Below the pieces are notes generated by a model. It ran no database searches and was not told the DNA's origin. It was given only the letters and a program-made list of their open reading frames with translations. 64,000 nt of DNA, taken from assembly GCF_017302985.1 (NCBI RefSeq), contig NZ_JAFIMU010000009.1, positions 310,001 through 374,000 of the forward strand. Direction: 5' to 3'. The position numbers were made by a program, and so were the translations under genes. Positions 1 to 9,467 of the stretch are shown here, piece by piece; the stretch's first letter is position 1; every line of letters starts with the position of its first letter. This DNA comes from Corallococcus macrosporus. GTDB taxonomy: Bacteria; Myxococcota; Myxococcia; Myxococcales; Myxococcaceae.

Positions 1-1383
1 TACCGCAAGAGCGTGGACGAAGTGGCCATGTTCCTGGAGGGCAAGGCGGGGCAGCTCATCGAGGGCCTGCGCCTGCGCATGAAGCGCGCGGCGGTGGAGC
101 TGAAGTTCGAGGAGGCCGCCCGCGTGCGCGACCAGTTGCTCGCCATCGAGCGCAGCCTGGAGCGCCAGAAGGTGGCCACCACCGACTTCAAGGACCAGGA
201 CGTCTTCGCCCTGTACCGCGAGGGCGACCGCATCCTGTTCTACGTGCTGCACGTGCGGCAGGGCCGGCTCAACGGCGGCCAGGCCTTCCCCTTCGGCAGC
301 CAGGAGTTCCCGGACGACGAGCTGCTCGCCTCGTTCGTGAACCTCTACTACGACCAGGGCGGCTTCGTGCCGGAGGAGGTCCTCCTGCCCCTGGAGCCCG
401 GCGACGGCACCGACGGCCTGGAGGCCCTGCTCACGGAGCGCAAGGGCGAGCGCGTGCGCGTCTTCGTCCCCAAGCGCGGGGAGAAGCATGAGCTGGTGAA
501 CATGGCGGTGAAGAACGCGGAGCAGGCGTTCATCGAGCGCAAGCGCACCAAGGACGAGACGGACACCGTCCTGTCACGGCTCCAGTCCAAGCTGGGCCTG
601 CGCAACTTCCCGCGCCGCATGGAGTGCTACGACATCTCCCACTTCCAGAGCTCCTCCATCGTGGCGTCGCAGGTGGCCGTCACGGACGGGGAGACGGACA
701 AGTCGCGCTACCGCAAATACAAGATCAAGTCCGTGGAGAAGCAGGACGACTTCGCCAGCATGTACGAGGTCATCACCCGCCGGCTCAAGCGCGGGCTGGA
801 GGACAACGACCTGCCGGACCTGCTCGTCATCGACGGTGGCAAGGGCCAGCTCGCCAGCGCCCACGCGGCCATGAAGGACCTGGGCGTGGAGGGCGTGGAC
901 GTGGTGGGCCTGGCCAAGAGCCGCGATCAGGAGGTCTTCGACCGCGACGCGGAGAGCGCGAAGAGCCCCGAGCGCGTGTTCGTGCTGGGCCGCAAGGACC
1001 CCATCGTCCTGCCCCAGAACTCGGCGGAAATGTTCATGCTCACTCGCATGCGGGATGAGGCCCACCGCTTCGCCATCACCTTCCAGGGCAAGTCCATGCG
1101 CAAGAGCGCCATGCGTTCAGCGCTGGAGGACATTCCCGGCGTGGGTGAAGGAAGGCGGAAGATGTTGCTGCGCCACTTCGGTTCTCTCAAGCGGGTGGGT
1201 GACGCCAGCATCGAGGAGCTGACCGAGGTCGTGGGCCCGGCGATGGCCGAGCGCGTCCACGCGGGCCTGCACGGCGACCCCGAGGACGACTCCGAGGACC
1301 CCGTGCGCGAAGCCTCCCTGGATGACGCTTCCGAACCCGTGCACGAAAAAGCGGATGGAGGGTCGCCACCCGGTGCGGCATGA
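1..1383 (+). CDS. uvrC: UvrABC excinuclease subunit C, 3' part
   Basis: Nuclease subunit of nucleotide-excision repair, which with UvrA/UvrB cuts DNA on both sides of a lesion. The frame is open from base 1, so the N-terminal GIY-YIG domain lies before the window. Visible in order are a UVR motif ([13 protein letters not shown]), the UvrC RNase H-like nuclease core ([26 protein letters not shown], and RDEAHRFA with its His) and a C-terminal helix-hairpin-helix pair ([13 protein letters not shown]). The last ~35 residues form an acidic, Pro/Ser-rich tail that I do not expect in the family core. The downstream gene has its own promoter, so uvrC probably ends its transcript here. Confidence 0.97.
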   Translation, partial: YRKSVDEVAMFLEGKAGQLIEGLRLRMKRAAVELKFEEAARVRDQLLAIERSLERQKVATTDFKDQDVFALYREGDRILFYVLHVRQGRLNGGQAFPFGSQEFPDDELLASFVNLYYDQGGFVPEEVLLPLEPGDGTDGLEALLTERKGERVRVFVPKRGEKHELVNMAVKNAEQAFIERKRTKDETDTVLSRLQSKLGLRNFPRRMECYDISHFQSSSIVASQVAVTDGETDKSRYRKYKIKSVEKQDDFASMYEVITRRLKRGLEDNDLPDLLVIDGGKGQLASAHAAMKDLGVEGVDVVGLAKSRDQEVFDRDAESAKSPERVFVLGRKDPIVLPQNSAEMFMLTRMRDEAHRFAITFQGKSMRKSAMRSALEDIPGVGEGRRKMLLRHFGSLKRVGDASIEELTEVVGPAMAERVHAGLHGDPEDDSEDPVREASLDDASEPVHEKADGGSPPGAA

Positions 1384-1449
1384 TTAAGTTCCGCTTCGGA
1401 CGCCGGGGGGACTGGCCGCTGGAACCCGCGACGTTCCTAGGGTTTTTCA

Positions 1450-1479
1450 TTGCGACCATGCTCGGCGCTGATTTATAGC
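1450..1479 (+). promoter_or_regulatory. Sigma70-type promoter for the DUF507 gene
   Basis: TTGCGA at 1450-1455 and TATAGC at 1474-1479 with an 18-nt spacer (17 nt if TTATAG is taken). Transcription would start near 1486, leaving a ~35-nt leader with a GAGG Shine-Dalgarno before the ATG at 1522. Read by eye. Confidence 0.6.
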
Positions 1480-1521
1480 GGTTGAAGATCCGAGCACGTT
1501 TGAAGAGGACGAGGGACCGAC

Positions 1522-2040
1522 ATGAGGCTGTATCCGAAGGTGATCCCGATCATCTCGCGCGAGGCCATTCAGCAGCTCATGCAGGACGGGGACATCGAGG
1601 TGGAGCCGATGCGCGTGGCCGACGCCGAGATGGATCTCTCCGCCATCATGCGCGAGTACCTCGCCAACGAAGAGCGTGTGAACCAGGCGACGCGCGAGGC
1701 CCTGGAGCGTCGGGGATATGACTACTCCAAGTTCAACCAGGTGAAGCGCGAGATGGCGGACGTGCGCGGCTTCAAGATGGGGGACGAGGGCATCGAGTAC
1801 GTCATCAACCAGATGATTGAGTTCCTCCTCATCAGCCGGAACGTCGAGGAGGTCTACTCGCCCGACAACGTGCTGCGTCAGAAGATGTTCCAGGGGATGA
1901 AGAAGCACCTGGACGTCGACGATGAGATCGACAAGGAGGCCCGCTCGCGGCTGAAGCACCTGCAGGAGGGCACGAGCGCCTTCGACATCGAGTACAACAA
2001 GACGGTCGAGCAGATCCGCCGCGCCCGCGGTCTGATTTAG
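1522..2040 (+). CDS. DUF507 family protein
   Basis: A 172-residue soluble protein matching the DUF507 family: N-terminal MRLYPKVIPIISREAIQ, acidic helical body, and C-terminal YNKTVEQIRRARGLI. It has no signal peptide or membrane segment. DUF507 proteins occur in delta-proteobacteria and Aquificae, and their biochemical role is unknown to me. The start is the ATG after GAGGGACCGAC. It appears monocistronic, behind the promoter at 1450-1479. Confidence 0.85.
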   Translation: MRLYPKVIPIISREAIQQLMQDGDIEVEPMRVADAEMDLSAIMREYLANEERVNQATREALERRGYDYSKFNQVKREMADVRGFKMGDEGIEYVINQMIEFLLISRNVEEVYSPDNVLRQKMFQGMKKHLDVDDEIDKEARSRLKHLQEGTSAFDIEYNKTVEQIRRARGLI

Positions 2041-2101
2041 TCCCGGGGCGTGCCACGGCCCGCTCCGCTGCCTACCTTCAACTTCAAGGGAGGCAGCGTC
2101 G

Positions 2102-3511
2102 ATGGCGGGTCCAATCACGAGCATCTTGCTGTCCGGGTTCCTGGCGGCGGCGCCAGGGGGCGACGGGTTCACGTTCGAGGGCCGGGAGGCCAGCGCGAGG
2201 ACCGAGCAGCCGGACGGGTACTTCTTCCAGGGGACGCTTCCGTTCAGCGACCTGACCGAGCGGGGCACGGGGCAGGCGTCCCTCTCCGTGCAGGACCGGG
2301 TCGGGATGGCGAACGCGACCTTCGGCGACAAGGCGCGGCTGTCCGCGAACCTGCGCATTGGCGGCGTCGAGTACCGGGTGGAGCTGACGCAGGCGGGCTT
2401 CCCGCCGAAACAGGCGATGTCGCGGGCCCCCGCCGGGCCGCTCCCTCCGCCGCCTCCGCACCTGATTGAGGGCGGCGTGCTGATGGGCACGCCCCTCTAC
2501 GGCGAGACAGGCATTGGCTGGCGCGCCACGACGCGTGCGCATGCGGCGATGGCCGTCTGGGGCATTGGCAGCGTGTGGCGCAACGGGACGCTGGTGACGG
2601 ACTCGGCGCTGATTCATGCGGCGGCGCTGGACGCGGGCACGTTCTCCGATGACGACACCAAGCGGCTGCTGCGCGACGCCCGGCCGGGGGACGCGGAGTT
2701 GCTCGTCGTGGCGTGGAACCTGCCGACGCAGGTGGAGCCGCGCGGGTTCATCCAGTTCCTCTTCGACAACGTCGCCATCGACGTGGAGGGGGCGCGCGTG
2801 CCGTCGGTGGCGGTGGTGCCCACGACGGGGGAGCTGCCCGCGTCGCTCGCGTCGCTGACGCCCGTGGCGCCCACGGCGTTCCCCGCGGCGGTGGCGCCGG
2901 TGTCCGCGCCGCGCTTCAGCCAGGGGACGCAGCAGGGCACGGGCGGCAGCGGCACGGCGGGGACGGCGGGCGCGACACCAGGGACCACCGGCGTGGGCGC
3001 GGCGGGGACGACGACCGTCACCATCCCCACGGCGCGCGCGGTGACGGACGGGCCCACGACGATCAGCGGCTCCGTCGGACCGGCGGCGCCCGCCGAGCCT
3101 CCGGCGGTGGTGTCGGGCGTGGAGCCCGGCTCCAGCGCCACGGTGGGGCAGGGGACCTTCGCCACGCCGCCCACGGTGGGGGGCGTGTCCGTGGGGGGCT
3201 TCACCACGCCACAGGTGTCCGCGCCGGACTTCAACACCTTCGTGGGCACCAGCCAGGTGAGCCCGGGCATCCTCGCCACCGTGCCGCCGCTGACGCAGTC
3301 GTCCGGCACGCCGAGTTCGCCCATCCTGGGAACGCCCGCGCCGCTCAACACGGGCACGCCCGCGCCGCTGCTGGGCACGCCCCCGCCGCTGAACGCGTCT
3401 CCCAGCACCGCGCTGCCCGCCACGCCAGCGCCGGCCAACGCCGCGCCCGCCACGGGGCCCGCGGCGGCTCCGGCGGCGACGGGGGCGGGAGCCGCTGGGC
3501 CCGCGCGCTGA
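2102..3511 (+). CDS. Unrecognised protein with long low-complexity C-terminus
   Basis: 469 residues that I cannot assign to a family. Residues ~1-250 look folded, with a short hydrophobic N-terminus (ITSILLSGFLAAA) that could be a weak signal peptide. Residues ~260-469 are almost wholly Ala, Gly, Pro, Thr and Val, including a repeated LGTP[AP]PLN-type unit near 405-430, and look disordered. GC3 bias supports coding over its length. AAGGGAGGC stands just before the ATG. The composition suits a surface or periplasmic linker, but no function can be stated. Confidence 0.6.
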   Translation: MAGPITSILLSGFLAAAPGGDGFTFEGREASARTEQPDGYFFQGTLPFSDLTERGTGQASLSVQDRVGMANATFGDKARLSANLRIGGVEYRVELTQAGFPPKQAMSRAPAGPLPPPPPHLIEGGVLMGTPLYGETGIGWRATTRAHAAMAVWGIGSVWRNGTLVTDSALIHAAALDAGTFSDDDTKRLLRDARPGDAELLVVAWNLPTQVEPRGFIQFLFDNVAIDVEGARVPSVAVVPTTGELPASLASLTPVAPTAFPAAVAPVSAPRFSQGTQQGTGGSGTAGTAGATPGTTGVGAAGTTTVTIPTARAVTDGPTTISGSVGPAAPAEPPAVVSGVEPGSSATVGQGTFATPPTVGGVSVGGFTTPQVSAPDFNTFVGTSQVSPGILATVPPLTQSSGTPSSPILGTPAPLNTGTPAPLLGTPPPLNASPSTALPATPAPANAAPATGPAAAPAATGAGAAGPAR

Positions 3512-3558
3512 CCCGCTCCGGGACCTTCAGCCGGTCTCCTTGCGCCCGACGCAGTCCC

Positions 3559-3583
3559 AACCTGTCCGACAGTCGGACAGGTT
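3559..3583. repeat. Perfect 25-nt palindrome
   Basis: Two 12-nt arms, AACCTGTCCGAC (3559-3570) and its exact reverse complement (3572-3583), flank one A. It lies in the 174-bp gap between the low-complexity gene and the next promoter, 68 nt before that promoter's -35. No T-tract follows, so a protein-binding site is as likely as a terminator. Confidence 0.7.
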
Positions 3584-3650
3584 CGCGCGGAGCGCCGCTG
3601 ACGGAGCGTGGGGCGCGAGGGGCCCGCACCGGCGGGCCGGGGCGGGAAAA

Positions 3651-3678
3651 TTGACCGGACGCTACGGGCCTGTAGCGT
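3651..3678 (+). promoter_or_regulatory. Promoter with -10 seven nt before the ATG
   Basis: TTGACC at 3651-3656, a 16-nt spacer, then TAGCGT at 3673-3678. Only seven bases separate the -10 from the ATG at 3686, so transcription should begin at or next to the A of the start codon and give a leaderless mRNA. This is the only site in the leaderless group with a clear -35. Confidence 0.6.
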
Positions 3679-3685
3679 CCGGGGC

Positions 3686-4036
3686 ATGTCCCCTCCCGTC
3701 GCAGCCCTCGCCCCCTCCGCGATGTTGCGCCGTACCGACCCCGTTCGCGGGGCGGTGGAGCGCCTGGCCCGGACGCTGCCCGCTCGCGCGGACGCCACCG
3801 TCCTCCTGGACTTCGTGGAGGACGACCTCCGCGAGGGCCTGGACGCCCTGGGCGACGTGCAGGCCCACTTCCACGACCTGCTGCTGACGCTCCACCGCGA
3901 GACGCTGACGCCCGTCGCCGTGATGAACGCGGGCGAGGACCTGCACGTGCTCCAGCGCCTGGAGGACCTGCACGAGGTGGTGACGCACCTGCGCCGCCGC
4001 CTGTCGCAGGCCGCCGGGATGATCCGCAACGGCTGA
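3686..4036 (+). CDS. Small helical protein, unknown function
   Basis: A 116-residue protein with no recognised family. It is mostly alpha-helical by composition (LLDFVEDDLREGLDALGDVQ, LQRLEDLHEVVTHLRRRLSQ), with heptad-like Leu spacing that suggests a helical bundle or coiled coil, and has no signal peptide. The ATG at 3686 is chosen because it sits seven bases after the -10 TAGCGT. An upstream in-frame GTG would put the promoter inside the coding region. Convergent with the minus-strand operon ending at 4073. Confidence 0.6.
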   Translation: MSPPVAALAPSAMLRRTDPVRGAVERLARTLPARADATVLLDFVEDDLREGLDALGDVQAHFHDLLLTLHRETLTPVAVMNAGEDLHVLQRLEDLHEVVTHLRRRLSQAAGMIRNG

Positions 4037-4072
4037 GGGCCGCTACCGCTCCAGCGGCGGCTCAGCCCCGCG

Positions 4073-5062
4073 TCACCACTTGAGGTCTTCCTTGCCCTGG
4101 GCCTCCATGGGCTTTTCACCAGGGCGCTTCACGCCGGACAGGGTGAGGCGCACGGCGCCCAGGTCGATGGCGCCCACGGCGGCCAGCGGGAGGCGGCGCT
4201 CGTCGTCGGTGATCCACACGTGCACGTCGCGCGTCTGCGACGGCCGGTCCAGGCGCACGGCGGTGCCGGCCAGGTGCCAGGCGTCGAACTCGCCCAGGGG
4301 CAGCGACACGTGCTCGCGCTCCACCACGGTGGCCGTCATGCGCCACATGCGGCGGATGCCGTACACGTCGAAGCAGACCGGCAGGTCCTTCTTCAGCGGC
4401 AGCTGGCGGATGAGGTAGATGGCGCCCGCGACGTCCAGGCCGTCCTTGTCGAACGCGTAGTCGAAGTGGCCCTTGGGGCGGTCACCAATCTGGTAGTCCA
4501 CCTTGACGCTCTTGTCCTGCGCGCCGAAGGCCACGTTCACCTTGCGGCGCTGCTCGTTCTCCACGGCCTCCTCGGTGTAGCGCGAGGGGCGCAGCGTCTT
4601 CGGGTGCAGGTAGCTGGTCGCGCTGCCGCGCACGCGGCGCACCTTGGAGAACAGCGTGTTCGTCTGCGCCTCCACCACCACCGGCAGCGAGCCGTTCGCC
4701 GGACGCTGCACGCGCATGGTGAGCTTGCCCGCGTTGGCGCCCATCGCGTCCATGTCGAACTCGAGCAACTCCCCCGGCTTGAACGCCAGCGTCGGGCGCA
4801 GCGTGGGCAGTCCCTGGTCGCACGGCTTCACCGCGACGACGGGCTCGTTGGGCGCGGCGGCGGCGGTCGCGTCGCCGGTGTTCTCCGCGGAGTCCGCAGG
4901 CTTCGCGGCGTCAGCGGGCGCGTCCTCCGCGGGCACCTTCGTGTTGGGGCTCAGGACGGACCGGAGCGGGAGGGCGGGCCGGGCCTCCTGGGCCTGACCC
5001 GGGATGGCGCTGAGAGCGCTGAAGGCGAGGCAGGCCGCGACGAGGTTGCGCATGGCGTTCAT
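4073..5062 (-). CDS. DUF3108 family periplasmic protein
   Basis: A 329-residue exported protein: signal peptide (LVAACLAFSALSAIPGQAQA-type, cut near 24), an Ala/Pro/Asp-rich linker to ~residue 85, then a DUF3108-like beta domain (FKPGELLEFDMDAMGANAGK; later VWITDDERRLPLAA). DUF3108 proteins are predicted periplasmic beta-rich proteins of unknown function. It is the last gene of a three-gene minus-strand operon, 25 bp after the DUF4091 gene. The first gene of the operon carries the same domain but has no long linker. Confidence 0.75.
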   Translation of the reverse strand: MNAMRNLVAACLAFSALSAIPGQAQEARPALPLRSVLSPNTKVPAEDAPADAAKPADSAENTGDATAAAAPNEPVVAVKPCDQGLPTLRPTLAFKPGELLEFDMDAMGANAGKLTMRVQRPANGSLPVVVEAQTNTLFSKVRRVRGSATSYLHPKTLRPSRYTEEAVENEQRRKVNVAFGAQDKSVKVDYQIGDRPKGHFDYAFDKDGLDVAGAIYLIRQLPLKKDLPVCFDVYGIRRMWRMTATVVEREHVSLPLGEFDAWHLAGTAVRLDRPSQTRDVHVWITDDERRLPLAAVGAIDLGAVRLTLSGVKRPGEKPMEAQGKEDLKW

Positions 5063-5087
5063 TCTGCTTCCTCCCTGGGGGGAGTGA

Positions 5088-6773
5088 CTACGGGGTACCC
5101 CCGGAAGTCCGACGTCCGGAGCGCTTCGCTTCTTCAGCCGCCTGCCGCTTCACGATGCGCTCGGTCACTTCCTTGCGCACCGCTTCCCACTCCGCCGGGT
5201 CCCGGGAGATTTCGTACCCGGACTTCGCCAGCCGCTTCGCCGCCGTCCGGGCGAAGGCGCCATCCCCCAGCGACGTGAGCAGGCGCAGGTATTCGTAGTC
5301 CTCCAGGCCGTCGCGGATGTGTTTCAGCCGCAGGGACACCACGGGCTGGTGCTCCGTGCCGCCCAGCTTCGCGGGCGTGCCCGGGTAGAAGAGCGTGCCG
5401 TCGCCGTTGCCGCCGAACTCGAAGAGGTCCGTCCAGACATCCTTCTTCGTGTTGTAGGCGAAGACGGTGTCGAAATAGAGCTCACCGTCCACGCCGCTCT
5501 CGAAGGCCAGCGGGCCCATGGCGCGGTTGAGCGGGGCGGGGTGGTCCACCATGTACGAGGCCCAGTCGCTGTACGCCTTGTCCAGCGCCTTGTCCGGCGG
5601 CGGCCCGCCCGTGCAGCCGTGCGCCATACAGCTCTGGTACCACCACACCTTCGCGCGGGGCGGCAGCCGGGAGCGCGCGGTCGCGGTGTTCGCCACGAAG
5701 TGGCACGTCTGCGGCCCCTCGCGTGGATAGAAGCAGTTGATGATGGGCGTGAGGATGTCCACCGACCCCTGGAACGCGGGGTTCAGCGCCGTGGTGACGA
5801 GCACGGGGATGGTGCCGCCCGCGTCGCGCACGCGCTTCGCCTGCGCCTTCACCAGCGGCACGTCCTCCGCCTTCGGCTCGTCCTTGGCGTAGAAGAAGAG
5901 CTGCGCCTTCCAGCCCTTGTCCTCGAAGTGCTTCTGGAAGGCGCGGTAGTACGCCGTCTTCTCCGCGTCCGTGGAGGCCTTGCGGTTGTCGCGCACGTCG
6001 GCCGTGGTGAAGCGCGCGCCCGAGGGCAGCACGCTTCCGTCCAGGAAGGGCCCCATCTCCGCGTCGTACGCGGTCCAGTCCAGCACCGCGCGGCCGTCCT
6101 GGAACTTCACCGGCGGCGGATCCATGCTCATGCCGTGCGCGCTCACGCGGTGCTCCAGCAGCGCCTTGCCGTACGCGCGCAGGAGCGCCTTCGCCTCCGG
6201 CGACTCCGCCGGGATGCCGTGCCCCTTCGCGATGCTGTACAGCGAGATGCCGAAGCTGTTGGGCAGGGACGACGTCGCGGGCAGCTCGAAGGGCTGCACC
6301 TCCAGCGTGAACGGCACGGCCGGCAGGTCCTTGCCGTCCACCGCCGCGCTCAGGCTGCCCGTATAGGTGCCGGGGGCCTGCTTCGCGGGGACGCAGACCT
6401 CCACGTAGACGACCGTCGGGTGCTTGGGATTGCCGGGCGCCGACAGGGGCACCAGCGCGTCGGGCCACGGCCCCGTCTTGCCCTCGCCGTTGGAGGGCGT
6501 CTTCACGTCGATGAAGACCTCGCGGAACGCGTCCACGGTGAGTGGCGCGCCCGGCCCCTTGAGGGCCAGGGGCTGCATCGTCACGCGCGTCACGCCCGGG
6601 GGCAGCACCAGCTGCGTGCCTTCACACTCGCCCCGGGCCGCGCTGAGGCGGGCCTCCTTCGCGCCCTTCGGCGTCGCGTCCGGCCGCACCTTCACCAGCG
6701 GCGACACCACCTGCACGCCGCCCGGCGCGGCGGAGAGAGCCGCCGCCACTGCCCATGCCCAACCCACGCCCAT
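5088..6773 (-). CDS. DUF4091 glycoside hydrolase-like secreted protein
   Basis: 561 residues with a signal peptide (AWAVAAALSAAPGG). An N-terminal beta domain (~25-165) is followed by a TIM-barrel-like middle (LFFYAKDEPKAEDV carries the acidic DEP) and a C-terminal DUF4091 segment (LRLKHIRDGLEDYEYLRLL) that is diagnostic for the family. DUF4091 proteins resemble glycoside hydrolases, and the substrate here is unknown. It lies between two DUF3108 genes (37 and 25 bp gaps), so the three products probably act together in the envelope. Confidence 0.75.
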   Translation of the reverse strand: MGVGWAWAVAAALSAAPGGVQVVSPLVKVRPDATPKGAKEARLSAARGECEGTQLVLPPGVTRVTMQPLALKGPGAPLTVDAFREVFIDVKTPSNGEGKTGPWPDALVPLSAPGNPKHPTVVYVEVCVPAKQAPGTYTGSLSAAVDGKDLPAVPFTLEVQPFELPATSSLPNSFGISLYSIAKGHGIPAESPEAKALLRAYGKALLEHRVSAHGMSMDPPPVKFQDGRAVLDWTAYDAEMGPFLDGSVLPSGARFTTADVRDNRKASTDAEKTAYYRAFQKHFEDKGWKAQLFFYAKDEPKAEDVPLVKAQAKRVRDAGGTIPVLVTTALNPAFQGSVDILTPIINCFYPREGPQTCHFVANTATARSRLPPRAKVWWYQSCMAHGCTGGPPPDKALDKAYSDWASYMVDHPAPLNRAMGPLAFESGVDGELYFDTVFAYNTKKDVWTDLFEFGGNGDGTLFYPGTPAKLGGTEHQPVVSLRLKHIRDGLEDYEYLRLLTSLGDGAFARTAAKRLAKSGYEISRDPAEWEAVRKEVTERIVKRQAAEEAKRSGRRTSGGTP

Positions 6774-6810
6774 GCCCCCTGCCTTCCCCTGGTTGGAGGA
6801 CGACGCTGCT

Positions 6811-7617
6811 TCAGTCGTCCGAGTTGTCCGCCCGGGCCACCGTCACCACGCGGCCCGGCTTGTAGTCGGTGAGCTCCGCCACGATGGTGCCCAGCGCGAA
6901 GTCCGCTTCGATGCGCACCGGCACGTGGTGCGAATCCGCGCTGAGGTACGCGACCATGTCGCGCTTGGACTCCAGCTTGCCGCCGAACTCGGTGTGCACG
7001 CGCACGCGGAAGGTGTCTCGCGCGCCCGCGGGCGTGGTGACCGTCTCGCGGCCCTCCACCGTGGCGCGCATGGAGAACTGCTTGCTGCCGGTGAACACCG
7101 GGTACTCGAAGGAGCGGCCCACGGCCAGGTCCTGGCCGCGCAGCGCGAACGTCGCGCCCGCCACGTCCAGCGTGCCCTGGGGCAGCGTGTGCTCGGACTC
7201 GCGCGGCGGGTCGCTCTCCTTCTGCTTGATGACCTTCGCGCCGGTGCCGTCCGCCGTGAGCTGGATGCGCTGGCGGCGGCGCTTGCGGTTCTCCTCCGAG
7301 TGCAGGTCGCTGCCCGTCACCCGCTGCGCTCCCGCGTCCCAGTACGACACGAAGCGGCTCTTGATGGGGTAGACGCCCACCAGGTCGTCGGACTTCGCCG
7401 TGGACACGATGGGCCACACGCTCTGGCCCCACTGCGTCATGGGCGCGCCCACCGTCACCGTCGCGGTGCCGGCCGTCAGCCCCAGGTAACGCACCCGGTA
7501 CTGGGCCTGCTCACCCGGGCCGAACGCCGTACCGGTGGGCTCCTGGGCATGCGCCAGCGCGGACCCCATGAGTCCCACCACCGCGGCCGTGAACCCCCAG
7601 TTGGACAGACTGCGCAT
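6811..7617 (-). CDS. DUF3108 family periplasmic protein
   Basis: 268 residues: signal peptide (FTAAVVGLMGSALAHA), then a DUF3108 domain (FGPGEQAQYRVRYLGLTAGT at the start, DMVAYLSADSHHVPVRIEAD near the end). It is the first gene of the operon running to 4073. The ATG follows GGGAGCACACCCG on the minus strand, with a lower-GC leader. It is a clear paralogue of the 4073-5062 product in domain but not in length. Confidence 0.8.
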   Translation of the reverse strand: MRSLSNWGFTAAVVGLMGSALAHAQEPTGTAFGPGEQAQYRVRYLGLTAGTATVTVGAPMTQWGQSVWPIVSTAKSDDLVGVYPIKSRFVSYWDAGAQRVTGSDLHSEENRKRRRQRIQLTADGTGAKVIKQKESDPPRESEHTLPQGTLDVAGATFALRGQDLAVGRSFEYPVFTGSKQFSMRATVEGRETVTTPAGARDTFRVRVHTEFGGKLESKRDMVAYLSADSHHVPVRIEADFALGTIVAELTDYKPGRVVTVARADNSDD

Positions 7618-7896
7618 CGGGTGTGCTCCCTTGCTTGCAAGTTAGGTGGCCGGCCCGCCCAAGCCAACCGTGCCGCTCAACCGTCCCCACCACCGGACAT
7701 TTCCAGGACGGACGGCCGTGGAATGGCATTCAAAGACGCCCGGCCGCCCTCCAGGCACGCCGGGAAAAGACAGGCGGGGGACGGAAGGGCGGCCCGCAGG
7801 GGTACACGCCTGCACGGCCCGCTGACAAATGGCGGACAGTCCTCCACGCCCGCCTGGATGCTCGGCAGGGCACACCCGGAACAGGGGGCGCGGTGC

Positions 7897-7902
7897 TAGC
7901 GT
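7897..7902 (+). promoter_or_regulatory. -10 hexamer eight nt before the start codon
   Basis: TAGCGT preceded by TG-n (extended -10 form), eight bases before the ATG at 7911. The block from TAGCGT to the ATG matches the one at 3673-3688 except for one extra C. No -35 and no Shine-Dalgarno, so a leaderless transcript is predicted. Confidence 0.5.
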
Positions 7903-7910
7903 CCGGGGCC

Positions 7911-8132
7911 ATGGCCAACGACTTCCAGTTCGACGACGACGACTTCGCGAAGGACGCGGGCGCGGCGAGCGGCAGCCGCGTCTTCGACGAGTTCGACTGC
8001 CCCGGCTGCAACGCCAACAACCCCGTGGACGACACGTTCACCGACGGGGACGAGGTGCGCTGCAACTACTGTGGCTGCGAGTTCAAGGCCCTGGTCAACC
8101 AGGAGGGACGGCTGCGCTTCCGGGAGCTGTGA
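7911..8132 (+). CDS. Small zinc-ribbon protein
   Basis: 73 residues. An acidic N-terminus (DFQFDDDDFAKD) precedes a four-Cys ribbon, CPGC-x17-CNYCGC, which should bind one zinc ion. No partner domain is present. Myxobacteria and relatives encode many such ribbons, and the role is unknown. The start is fixed by the Met eight bases after the -10. Convergent with yggS, with 6 bp between stops. Confidence 0.7.
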   Translation: MANDFQFDDDDFAKDAGAASGSRVFDEFDCPGCNANNPVDDTFTDGDEVRCNYCGCEFKALVNQEGRLRFREL

Positions 8133-8138
8133 GCGGAC

Positions 8139-8810
8139 CTAGTCGCGCTCGCCGAAGATGGCGGTGCCCACGCGCACGGCGGTGGCGCCTTCCAGGATGG
8201 CCTGCTCGAAGTCGTGCGTGGTGCCCATGGACAGGGCCGTCAGCGCATGGGCCCGCGCCAGCTCACGCAGCCGCGCGAAGCCCTCGCGCATCCGCGCCAC
8301 GTCGTCCGTGGGCGGCGGCAGCGCCATCAGCCCCACCACCTGGAGGTGGGGCAGCTCACGCACCTGCGCGAGGAAGCCGCCCAGCGCGTCCGGCGTGAGC
8401 CCGTGCTTGGTGTCCTCGCCGCCCAGGTTCAGCTCCACGTAGCAGGGCAGGGGAGACGCGCCCGCGCGTCGCTTGGACAGCTCCGCCGCGACGTCCAGCC
8501 GCTCCAGCGCGTGGAAGGCGTGCGCGACGCGGGCCACGTACTTCACCTTGTTCGTCTGCAGCGAACCGATGGCGTGCCAGCGCAGGCCGTCCAGGTCCTT
8601 GAGCTCCTCCGCCTTGTCGCGCAGCTCCTGGGCGTAGTTCTCCCCGAAGTCGCGCTGCCCGGCGGCGTAGGCCTCGCGGATGAGGGCCGCGGGCTTGAGC
8701 TTGGACACCGCCACCAGCGTCACCGACGACTCCGGCCGCCCCGCGTCCGCGCAGGCCTTCGCCACGCGCTCGCGCACCCGCGCCAGGTTGTCCGCCACGC
8801 TGCCGCTCAT
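8139..8810 (-). CDS. YggS-family PLP homeostasis protein
   Basis: 223 residues, the usual size for the alanine-racemase-like YggS/PROSC family, which binds pyridoxal phosphate and helps control PLP and amino-acid pools. The PLP lysine is in VAVSKLKP, followed by the family stretch [10 protein letters not shown] and the C-terminal [11 protein letters not shown] phosphate-binding loop. The ATGA overlap with maf upstream (8807-8810) indicates translational coupling. Confidence 0.92.
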   Translation of the reverse strand: MSGSVADNLARVRERVAKACADAGRPESSVTLVAVSKLKPAALIREAYAAGQRDFGENYAQELRDKAEELKDLDGLRWHAIGSLQTNKVKYVARVAHAFHALERLDVAAELSKRRAGASPLPCYVELNLGGEDTKHGLTPDALGGFLAQVRELPHLQVVGLMALPPPTDDVARMREGFARLRELARAHALTALSMGTTHDFEQAILEGATAVRVGTAIFGERD

Positions 8811-9403
8811 CGCTGGCCCCCGGGGGTCCAGGGCAGCGGAACGCCCGCCCGGCGCAGCAGCGCCAGCGTCTCCCCCAGCGGCAGGCCGATGACGTTCGAG
8901 GGGCTTCCCTCGATGCCCTGCACCAGGAAGCCGCCCTTGCCCTGGATGGCGTAGGCGCCCGCCTTGTCCAGGGGCTCGCCGGTTTCCGCGTACCAGGCAA
9001 TCTCCTCCGTTGAGAGCGTGCGAAAGGTCACCTGCGTGCGCACGACCTCGGAGGCCTGCGCGCGGCCGGCCACCGCGATGCCGGTGAAGACCTCATGGAC
9101 CTGGCCGGACAGCCGGGTGAGCATCTCCCGCGCCTCCGCCGCGTCCCGGGGCTTGCCCAGCAGCTCGGCCCCCAGGGCCACGGTGGTGTCCGCGGCCAGC
9201 ACCCACGCGTCCGGGTGCCGGGTGGCGACCGTGCGGGCCTTCTCCACGGCCAGCCGGTGCACGTAGTTCCGCGCAATTTCTCCGGCCATCGGCGTTTCAT
9301 CGATATCCGCCGCCGCCACGGTGAAGCGAAGGCCCAGCTGGGCCAATAAATCCTTGCGCCGGGGCGAGGCGGAGGCGAGAACGAAGAGAGCGGTTGGATC
9401 CAT
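8807..9403 (-). CDS. maf: Maf-family nucleotide pyrophosphatase
   Basis: 198 residues. It hydrolyses non-canonical or surplus nucleoside triphosphates to monophosphates. Family motifs are [12 protein letters not shown] at the N-terminus, the catalytic-site region LAADTTVAL with LGKP, and [13 protein letters not shown]. The last of these resembles the dTTP/UTP-preferring YhdE subgroup, but that assignment is tentative. First gene of a two-gene unit with yggS. Confidence 0.92.
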   Translation of the reverse strand: MDPTALFVLASASPRRKDLLAQLGLRFTVAAADIDETPMAGEIARNYVHRLAVEKARTVATRHPDAWVLAADTTVALGAELLGKPRDAAEAREMLTRLSGQVHEVFTGIAVAGRAQASEVVRTQVTFRTLSTEEIAWYAETGEPLDKAGAYAIQGKGGFLVQGIEGSPSNVIGLPLGETLALLRRAGVPLPWTPGGQR

Positions 9404-9467
9404 GGGCGGGTGCGGAATGTTTCGCGCTCGCGGGCCTTAGCAGACTTGCGCTCCAGAGGGCACCTCG

